The notes under the pieces were generated by a model. It searched no databases and was not told the origin of the DNA. It saw only the letters and a program-made list of their open reading frames with translations. A DNA stretch of 9,137 nt from an uncultured Bacilli bacterium (lineage in GTDB: Bacteria > Bacillota_I > Bacilli_A > ML615J-28 > CAG-313). The first letter of the stretch is position 1. Every line of letters begins with the position of its first letter. The position numbers and the translations under genes were made by a program. The stretch lies in assembly GCA_904501965.1 (NCBI GenBank), contig CAJGCS010000040.1, positions 1 through 9,137 on the forward strand, written 5' to 3'. Positions 1 to 5,314 of this stretch are shown piece by piece.

Positions 1-2
1 CT

Positions 3-806
3 TTTGATGAAAGTTCAAAAATCTATAAACTTGAATCAAATACAAAAATTTCTGGCGACTTACCTATTTTAGATGGTGCAACTGCTTTGCTTCCTGTATA
101 TAGTGCTGTCGCTCATGCAATATATCCAAAAGAATCAGTTATCTTTGATGGAGAAAAGTATACAGATGAAAGCAGTATTCGTTTTACTGATACTAAATAT
201 GCCTATAAAGGAATCGTTGATGGCGATGTAGATATTATTATTTGTGCAGGTCCATCAGCTGATCAAAAGAAATATGCCTTAGATAACAATGTTGAACTTG
301 TATATGTTCCAATTGGTTTAGAAGCATTTGTATTTATAAATCATGTCGATAATCCTGTAAATAACTTAACAGTTCAACAAATTAGAGATATTTACACAGG
401 TAAAATTATTAGTTGGCATCAAGTTGGAGGACCATTTAGATTAATAAACCCATTAACTAGACCTGAGGCAAGTGGTTCTCAAGCAACATTTAGACGTTTT
501 TTAGGAAAAGATAACGAAATTAAAAAGAATCCAATTCAATCATTTGGTTCTTCTATTGGCTTTTCATTTAGATTTTATGTTGAGGATTTAGTTGGTAATT
601 CAAAAGTTAAAGCAATTAGTGTTAATGGGGTTGAACCTACAAAAGAAAATATTAGAAATAAAACATATCCAATAAGTGTAGAGTTTTATGCAGTATATAG
701 AAAAGATAACAATAATCCTAATATACAAAAAGTAATTGACTTCTTATTATCTGAAGAAGGTCAAAAAATCATTGATGAAACTGGTTATGTAAAAATTAAT
801 GAATAA
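3..806 (+). CDS. pstS: PstS-like phosphate-type ABC transporter substrate-binding protein, 5' end missing
   Basis: The reading frame is open from the left edge, so the signal peptide and lipobox lie outside the window; 267 residues are visible. The first in-frame start-like codon, a TTG at 87, is not the real start, because family sequence begins before it. The N-terminal lobe motif LDGATALLPVYSAVAHAIYP (about 69-128) matches the PstS pattern of DG-[SA]-T followed by an aromatic-rich helix. The second ligand loop, RPEASGSQATF (459-491), corresponds to the R-x-D-G-S-G-T anion-binding loop of PstS, with Glu for Asp and Ser for Thr. The C-terminus, with LLSEEGQKIIDETGYVKI, is the usual closing helix and strand. 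The family delivers phosphate to PstCAB at the outer face of the membrane. Phosphate as ligand is inferred, because the loop is not canonical and no pstCAB genes are in view. A terminator follows directly, so this is the last or only gene of its unit. Confidence 0.85.
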   Translation, partial: FDESSKIYKLESNTKISGDLPILDGATALLPVYSAVAHAIYPKESVIFDGEKYTDESSIRFTDTKYAYKGIVDGDVDIIICAGPSADQKKYALDNNVELVYVPIGLEAFVFINHVDNPVNNLTVQQIRDIYTGKIISWHQVGGPFRLINPLTRPEASGSQATFRRFLGKDNEIKKNPIQSFGSSIGFSFRFYVEDLVGNSKVKAISVNGVEPTKENIRNKTYPISVEFYAVYRKDNNNPNIQKVIDFLLSEEGQKIIDETGYVKINE

Positions 807-813
807 AAAAATA

Positions 814-841
814 CCAAGTTTAACTAATTTGTTAAACTTGG
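814..841. terminator. Bidirectional intrinsic terminator between convergent genes
   Basis: A perfect 11-bp inverted repeat (CCAAGTTTAAC at 814-824, GTTAAACTTGG at 831-841) encloses a 6-nt loop. On the + strand it is followed by CTTTTTTATT. On the - strand it is followed by a T-run, the complement of the A-run at 805-811. It therefore fits a terminator for both the PstS-like gene (stop at 806) and the tldE gene (stop at 850). Confidence 0.9.
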
Positions 842-849
842 CTTTTTTA

Positions 850-2172
850 TTATTTACCTGAAATCATTAATTTCTTAACAGCAATTGTTGGAGCAGCAAC
901 GCCTAAGAAACGATCTTCAATATCATTACCAATATGAGTTACTTCATTAAACATTTCAAAGAAATTACCAGATGTTACAAATAGTGTAATTGGTTTTACG
1001 ATTTCACCATTTTCAATTAAAGCACCAGATGATTGAACATTGAATGCACCAGAAATTGGATTTAAACCAGCATGTAAACCAGCAACATCAGTAATATAAA
1101 TACCATGTTTGATTTGTTTAATAATTTCTTCTTTTGTTTCAGTACCTGGAAGTAATACAAGGTTATTAGGTCTTACACCTTTACCGCATTTACCACCATT
1201 ACCAGTTGATTCGCAGCCAAAGAAATTAGCTGTTTTTTGATTGTGCATAAATGTATTAAAGATACCATTTTCAACTAACTTCTTAGTCTTAGTAGGAACA
1301 GCTTCACCATCAAATGCACTCTTATCTAATGCTTTTGGATAGAATGGGTCATCAACGATAGTAATATTTTCACCAAATACTTTTGTTCCTAATTTATCGA
1401 CTAAGATTGACATTTTTTTCATAGCAGCTTCGCCTGAGAATACAGATGAGAATGCTTGTAAAATTTCTGTTGCAACATCACTCTTTAAAACAACTTCATA
1501 TTCACCAGTAAGTGGACTGCCAGCACCAAGAGTAAATAAAGCATTATCTAAAGCTTCTTTTAAAATCTTGTCTTTATCAATTGCTTCAAACTTAGTATTA
1601 TAATCACCAGCATAACCTACAGATGTATTACCAGCTTCATCAGCTGCAACAACACCAATAACTAGTGCCATGTAACTATCTTCGCTAACAAGGTTAACAC
1701 CTTTAGAGTTAATAATTTCTACTCTTTGTTTAGCTTCTGTAAAGTTGCAATGTCCAACTTGACGAATACGCGCATCACCTGCAAGTGCTCGTGCTTCCAT
1801 TTCTTTTAATAATTCAACTTTTTGTTCGAATGAATAATTATCATAATCTGCTTTTAATGATTCAACTGCTTCATATTTAGCTCCACCAGCAAAGATGAAT
1901 TCTTTTTCAGGTGCAGTTAGAACTTTTGAGTTTTCAATTAATTGATGAAGTAAAGCTTCAACTGCTTCTTCAGAAACATTTTCAGTAGAAACTACTGCCA
2001 TTTTACCGTTATATAAACCTCTAATAGTAATTGCTCTTAGATTACTCAGATTATATGTTTCAACTTTACCTTTTAATAATTTAATATTATTACTTACAGA
2101 ACTTTCTGCATAAATTTCAATTTCACTAATGCCTAATGCTAAGCCTTTTTCAATAATTTTTGAAAATTCCAT
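850..2172 (-). CDS. tldE: TldE/PmbA-type subunit of the TldD/TldE metalloprotease
   Basis: This 440-residue protein belongs to the PmbA/TldE half of the TldD–TldE family (peptidase U62/M103). In E. coli the two proteins form a heterodimeric cytoplasmic zinc protease that trims unfolded peptides, including the microcin B17 precursor and the CcdA antitoxin. The sequence has the family's N-terminal fold (EIEIYAESSVSN, then IRGLYNGKMAVVSTE) and the conserved C-terminal segments PISGAFNVQSSGALIENGEI and FFEMFNEVTHIGNDIE. It lacks an HExxxH motif, as expected of the TldE partner, which shapes the active site and does not bind the metal. The ATG at 2172 is set by a strong AAAGGAGGT (2181-2189) with an 8-nt spacer. 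Its A is also the last base of the tldD stop (TAATG), so the pair is probably translationally coupled. It is the last gene before a terminator. The natural substrate here is unknown. Confidence 0.93.
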   Translation of the reverse strand: MEFSKIIEKGLALGISEIEIYAESSVSNNIKLLKGKVETYNLSNLRAITIRGLYNGKMAVVSTENVSEEAVEALLHQLIENSKVLTAPEKEFIFAGGAKYEAVESLKADYDNYSFEQKVELLKEMEARALAGDARIRQVGHCNFTEAKQRVEIINSKGVNLVSEDSYMALVIGVVAADEAGNTSVGYAGDYNTKFEAIDKDKILKEALDNALFTLGAGSPLTGEYEVVLKSDVATEILQAFSSVFSGEAAMKKMSILVDKLGTKVFGENITIVDDPFYPKALDKSAFDGEAVPTKTKKLVENGIFNTFMHNQKTANFFGCESTGNGGKCGKGVRPNNLVLLPGTETKEEIIKQIKHGIYITDVAGLHAGLNPISGAFNVQSSGALIENGEIVKPITLFVTSGNFFEMFNEVTHIGNDIEDRFLGVAAPTIAVKKLMISGK

Positions 2173-3578
2173 TATTTGGCACCTCCTTTACCACCAACAG
2201 TCATATGTGATAATCTAATTGTTGGTTGTCCAACGTTAGTAGGAACAGATCCACTTAAAGAACCGCACATACCTTGACCAACATCAAGGTTATCAGCAAT
2301 CATGTCAATTCTCATAAGAACATCTTTACCAGAACCAACTAATGTAGCACCACGAACTGGTTTAGTGATTTTTCCATCTTCGATTAAATAACCAACATTT
2401 ACTGCAAAGTTAAATTCACCAGTAGCAGGGTTTACAGAACCACCGCCCATTTTCTTTGCAAATAGACCAAATTTAGTATTTTTAATAATTTCTTCAAATG
2501 TAGATTCACCTGGTAAGAAATATGTGTTAGTCATTCTTGATGTAGTAACACGTTTATAAGTTTCTCTTCTTGAAGAACCTGTAATAGGATGATTCATCTT
2601 CTTAGAGTTTCTCTTATCAACTAAGTAAGATTTTAAAATACCATTTTCAATTAATACATTTCTTTGTGCAGGAGTACCTTCATCATCTACGTTAATTGAA
2701 CCCCATGCATTTTCATCAATACCAGTGTCAACAGCATTAACGATATCACTTGCAACTTTTTGTCCAAGTTTACCACAGAATACTGACATACCAGGAGCTA
2801 CAGATGTTGCTTCTAAACCATGAACACAAGCTTCATGTAAGATAACTCCACCAAAACCATTATGAATAACAACTGGAATATCTCCACCTTGCATTTCATC
2901 TGCATGTAACATTTCTACAGCATCATGAGCAACGTCTTTTGCAAATTCAATTGGATCAAATCCTTCAAACATTTCCATACCTTGGTTACGTCCAAAGCTT
3001 TGATGAACTGATTGCATGTTTTTACCATCTGATGCAACAGCTGATAAATTAAATCTTGTATTACAACGATAGTCACTTTGACAAGTTCCATCACTTGCAA
3101 AAACAAAAATTTCTTGTTCTTTTTTTGTAACAGATGAAATTACTTGAACGATTTCATTACTGTATTCAAATGCAGCTTTACTACCATTTGCCATAAGAGC
3201 AATTTCTTCATCCCAGTTTTCGCCACGAACACGTTTTGGATCAACTATCTTTTTAACTTCTTTTGTAACAAAAGGAGCGATTTCAGTAGTTTTTTCTCCT
3301 GTGAAACTTTCAGCAAGTTTACTTGCAAGAGCAACCATGTTTTCTACAGTACATTCTGTTAAAGCACCTACAACTTCAGTTCCATCTTTGATAACACGAA
3401 TTGAAGCACCTTTAACCTTGTTACAAGTTACATTTGAAATATTGTTTGAAGTCATTTCAATTGCTTCATTTGTAGTTTCTTCCATGTAAACTTCTGCAAA
3501 TTCACCGCCTGTTGCAAGGGCAGCTTCAAGGATTCTTGTAGCACATTTTTCACATAAATTAAATTTAAATTCTGCCAT
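2172..3578 (-). CDS. tldD: TldD catalytic subunit of the TldD/TldE metalloprotease
   Basis: This 468-residue protein is the usual size for TldD. The zinc motif HExxxH is present as HEACVH (residues 248-253) in GGVILHEACVHGLEA. The third metal ligand of the family, a C-terminal cysteine, is probably C438 in GQGMCGSLSG. Between them are the conserved MTNTYFLPGE and KKMGGGSVNPATGEFNFAV segments. Together with TldE it should form the cytoplasmic heterodimeric protease that cleaves small or unfolded peptides. The motif reads HEACVH, whereas I would expect a Gly at the fifth position (HEACGH or HEAIGH); the metal-binding residues are unaffected. The start at 3578 is supported by AAAGGGG (3588-3594 on the minus strand) with a 9-nt spacer. 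It is the first gene of a two-gene unit, with an extended -10 promoter about 50 bases upstream and tldE overlapping its stop by one base. No RiPP precursor or toxin-antitoxin gene is visible nearby to suggest a dedicated substrate. Confidence 0.95.
   Translation of the reverse strand: MAEFKFNLCEKCATRILEAALATGGEFAEVYMEETTNEAIEMTSNNISNVTCNKVKGASIRVIKDGTEVVGALTECTVENMVALASKLAESFTGEKTTEIAPFVTKEVKKIVDPKRVRGENWDEEIALMANGSKAAFEYSNEIVQVISSVTKKEQEIFVFASDGTCQSDYRCNTRFNLSAVASDGKNMQSVHQSFGRNQGMEMFEGFDPIEFAKDVAHDAVEMLHADEMQGGDIPVVIHNGFGGVILHEACVHGLEATSVAPGMSVFCGKLGQKVASDIVNAVDTGIDENAWGSINVDDEGTPAQRNVLIENGILKSYLVDKRNSKKMNHPITGSSRRETYKRVTTSRMTNTYFLPGESTFEEIIKNTKFGLFAKKMGGGSVNPATGEFNFAVNVGYLIEDGKITKPVRGATLVGSGKDVLMRIDMIADNLDVGQGMCGSLSGSVPTNVGQPTIRLSHMTVGGKGGAK
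2181..2190 (-). promoter_or_regulatory. Strong Shine-Dalgarno for tldE, inside the tldD 3' end
   Basis: The minus strand reads TAAAGGAGGT, then 8 nt, then ATG at 2172. This near-perfect anti-16S match lies within the last codons of tldD (encoding part of GGKGGAK), which supports independent as well as coupled translation of tldE. Confidence 0.85.
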
Positions 3579-3626
3579 AATATTAATCCCCTTTCTTATT
3601 TAAAAATAATTATTTGTTTATGTTTT

Positions 3627-3635
3627 ATTATATCA
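3627..3635 (-). promoter_or_regulatory. Extended -10 promoter for tldD-tldE
   Basis: The minus strand reads TGATATAAT, a perfect TATAAT (3632 to 3627) with an upstream TGn extension. No good -35 is seen at 16-18 bp, where only TTTCTT or TTCTTG is present; the TGn may compensate. Predicted transcription starts near 3620, giving a leader of about 40 nt. The promoter lies just past the terminator of the preceding gene, as expected for a new unit. Confidence 0.65.
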
Positions 3636-3658
3636 TACTTATAAATAACAAGAAAATT

Positions 3659-3692
3659 AAAAAGTCAATGAAAACCTTTACATTGACTTTTT
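3659..3692 (-). terminator. Intrinsic terminator after the SpoVIF-like gene
   Basis: A perfect 12-bp stem (3659-3670 with 3681-3692, core AAAGTCAATG/CATTGACTTT) encloses a 10-nt loop. On the minus strand the stem runs into TTTTT then AATTTTC, directly downstream of the stop at 3701-3703. On the + strand it also runs into T-residues, so it may work in both directions. It separates the SpoVIF-like gene from the tldD promoter. Confidence 0.85.
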
Positions 3693-3700
3693 TTATAATT

Positions 3701-3937
3701 TTATATCATATTAAATAAGTTATCGTTTATTCCATTTTTCAAAATTTCTTTGACAATTTTATTTTCTTGTTGCTTGTCAATTGGTTTATTAACTAAAGTT
3801 GAAACATCTTTTATTACACTTCTGATTGATGTTTCATTCGATAAATCCATACTTCTAACTTTCTCAACAAGAGCAAATACAGCACTTGGTTCAATATTAT
3901 TCTCAGCTATGAAATTTAGAGCTTTATTCATATTCAT
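3701..3937 (-). CDS. spoVIF: Small SpoVIF-like sporulation protein
   Basis: This is a 78-residue soluble protein with no signal peptide or membrane segment, predicted mostly helical. Its middle and C-terminal part (SIRSVIKDVSTLVNKPIDKQ, then ENKIVKEILKNG) resembles the SpoVIF family of Bacillota. I recall that family by a pattern of [TS]-[VI]-R-x-[LV]-I-x-x-V-S-x-L-x-N-K-P-[VI]-x-K-x-x-E-x-K-[IL]-V-x-x-I. In Bacillus subtilis SpoVIF is a late mother-cell protein needed for proper coat assembly and spore resistance. Membership is inferred from this remembered pattern, not from a search. The ATG at 3937 follows AGAGGTGA by 7 nt; the next Met, two codons on, is 13 nt away and less likely. The gene sits alone between two hairpin terminators, directly behind der. 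The overlapping + strand frame has no ribosome binding site and no recognisable product. Confidence 0.68.
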   Translation of the reverse strand: MNMNKALNFIAENNIEPSAVFALVEKVRSMDLSNETSIRSVIKDVSTLVNKPIDKQQENKIVKEILKNGINDNLFNMI

Positions 3938-3988
3938 AAAAAAATCACCTCTAATACACTATATGATAATAGCCTATAAGAGGTGATT
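3938..3988 (-). terminator. Der terminator whose 3' arm is the next gene's Shine-Dalgarno
   Basis: On the minus strand a perfect 10-bp stem pairs AATCACCTCT (3988-3979) with AGAGGTGATT (3952-3943). The loop is 26 nt and contains a possible 5-bp inner hairpin (3969-3973 with 3958-3962, one pair G·U). Seven T residues (3944-3938) follow the GATT/GA end and abut the ATG at 3937. The 5' arm starts within the der stop codon (3987-3989). The 3' arm contains AGAGGTGA, the ribosome binding site of the SpoVIF-like gene. The long loop makes it a weaker terminator than the other two. Confidence 0.65.
3945..3952 (-). promoter_or_regulatory. Shine-Dalgarno of the SpoVIF-like gene, sequestrable in a hairpin
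   Basis: AGAGGTGA lies 7 nt before the ATG at 3937 and decides that start. All eight bases are paired in the hairpin with 3979-3988, so a read-through transcript from der could hide this site. Confidence 0.7.
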
Positions 3989-5297
3989 AAATTTCTTTTT
4001 TTCTTAAAATAATTTTTATTGGTGTACCTTCAAGTTCGAAAGCCTCACGTAATTTATTTTCTATATAACGTTCATATGAAAAATGCATATAGTTAACATC
4101 ATTTACAAATAAAACAAATGATGGTGGACAAGTTTCTACTTGCGTACCATAGAAAATCTTTAAGCGGTCACCATTAAAAATTGGTGCTTGGTTCATAATC
4201 GTTGCATCAAGGATAATATCATTAAGAACATTTGTTTGAACACGACGTTGATAGTTTTCATATACTCTTTTGATTTCATCAAAAAGTAAGTGTACTCTTT
4301 GGTTTTTTAAAGCAGATACAAATACTACTGGAGCATAATTTAAGAATAAGAAATGTGCTCTAATATTTTCAACATATTCTTTCATTGACTTGTCTGTTTT
4401 ATCAACAGCATCCCATTTGTTTACAACAATAATTACAGCTTTATTGTATTCAGCAGCATACCCAGCAACGCGTTTATCTTGTTCTTCGATTGGCTTAGTT
4501 CCATCTAATAATAATAAAACAACACTAGATCTTTCAATTGCTTTAATAGCTCTTAGAACACTATATTTTTCAGCATTCTCATAAATCTTGCCTTGTTTTC
4601 TAATACCAGCTGTATCGATAACAACATAAGATTCACCATCTCTAATAAATGGTGTATCGATTGCATCACGAGTTGTACCAGGTACATCGCTTACAATAAC
4701 TCTTTCTGTTCCTAATATTGCATTAGTTAAAGAACTCTTACCAACATTAGGTTGACCGATTAAACAAAATTCAAGTGTATTGTCGTATCTTTTTAGTTTT
4801 TTCTCAGGTAATGTTTTAACAATTGCATCAAGTAAATCACCGATACCAATACCATGTAAAGCACTAATTGGAAATACTTCATCTACACCAAGATTATAAA
4901 ACTCATAAACATTATCCATGAATTTTATATCATCTATTTTATTTGCGGCAACAAGAATTGGCTTGTTATAACGATGCAGAACTTTAATTACATCTTCATC
5001 TCCGTTTGTGATACCTACACGTCCATCAACAACAAAGACAATTAAGTCTGCTTCGTTCATTGCAAGCTCAGCTTGTGCTCTTATTTCTTCCATAAAGGCA
5101 GCATTGCTAATTTCAATGCCGCCTGTATCGATTAAAGAAAATTCTTGATCTAACCATTCGCAATTTGCATAAAGTCTATCTCTAGTGATACCACTTACGT
5201 CATCAGTAATTGCAAGTTTATCTCCTGCAATACGATTAAATACGCTAGACTTGCCGACGTTGGGACGACCAACGATTGCGACAGTTCCAAGTTTCAT
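3987..5297 (-). CDS. der: Ribosome assembly GTPase Der (EngA)
   Basis: This 436-residue protein is the standard length for Der, an essential double GTPase that matures the 50S ribosomal subunit. G domain 1 has its P-loop GRPNVGKS at residues 10-17, DTGG at 57-60 and NKID at 119-122. G domain 2 has GQPNVGKS at 181-188, DTAG at 228-231 and NKWD at 293-296. SAL motifs (145-147 and 328-330) serve as G5 in each half. The C-terminal KH-like domain covers about 350-436 and ends in the typical GTPIKIILRKKE. All GTP-binding motifs are intact. The start ATG at 5297 lies 7 nt from AAAAGGAA (5305-5312), and only 17 bases separate it from the stop of the cmk–S1 gene, so the two are almost certainly co-transcribed. 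The cmk–S1–der order is common in Bacillota. The stop codon overlaps the 5' arm of the downstream hairpin. Confidence 0.98.
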   Translation of the reverse strand: MKLGTVAIVGRPNVGKSSVFNRIAGDKLAITDDVSGITRDRLYANCEWLDQEFSLIDTGGIEISNAAFMEEIRAQAELAMNEADLIVFVVDGRVGITNGDEDVIKVLHRYNKPILVAANKIDDIKFMDNVYEFYNLGVDEVFPISALHGIGIGDLLDAIVKTLPEKKLKRYDNTLEFCLIGQPNVGKSSLTNAILGTERVIVSDVPGTTRDAIDTPFIRDGESYVVIDTAGIRKQGKIYENAEKYSVLRAIKAIERSSVVLLLLDGTKPIEEQDKRVAGYAAEYNKAVIIVVNKWDAVDKTDKSMKEYVENIRAHFLFLNYAPVVFVSALKNQRVHLLFDEIKRVYENYQRRVQTNVLNDIILDATIMNQAPIFNGDRLKIFYGTQVETCPPSFVLFVNDVNYMHFSYERYIENKLREAFELEGTPIKIILRKKEI

Positions 5298-5304
5298 ATA
5301 TTAT

Positions 5305-5312
5305 TTCCTTTT
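5305..5312 (-). promoter_or_regulatory. Ribosome binding site of der
   Basis: The minus strand reads AAAAGGAA with a 7-nt spacer to the ATG at 5297. It lies in the 17-base gap after the S1 stop codon, supporting closely linked translation of the two genes. Confidence 0.7.
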
Positions 5313-5314
5313 AA

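Noticed and set aside
2915..3106. A 63-codon minus strand frame overlapping tldD
   Set aside because: It is an out-of-frame shadow within the conserved TldD sequence.
3953..3978. A sporulation sigma factor promoter in the loop before the SpoVIF-like gene (CATATAG resembles a SigG/SigK -10)
   Set aside because: It does not satisfy CATnnTA or CATAnnnTA, and no matching -35 is present at a usual distance.
3750..3986. A 78-codon + strand frame opposite the SpoVIF-like gene
   Set aside because: It starts at TTG with no ribosome binding site, has no recognisable family and is antisense to a frame that has a Shine-Dalgarno and family resemblance.
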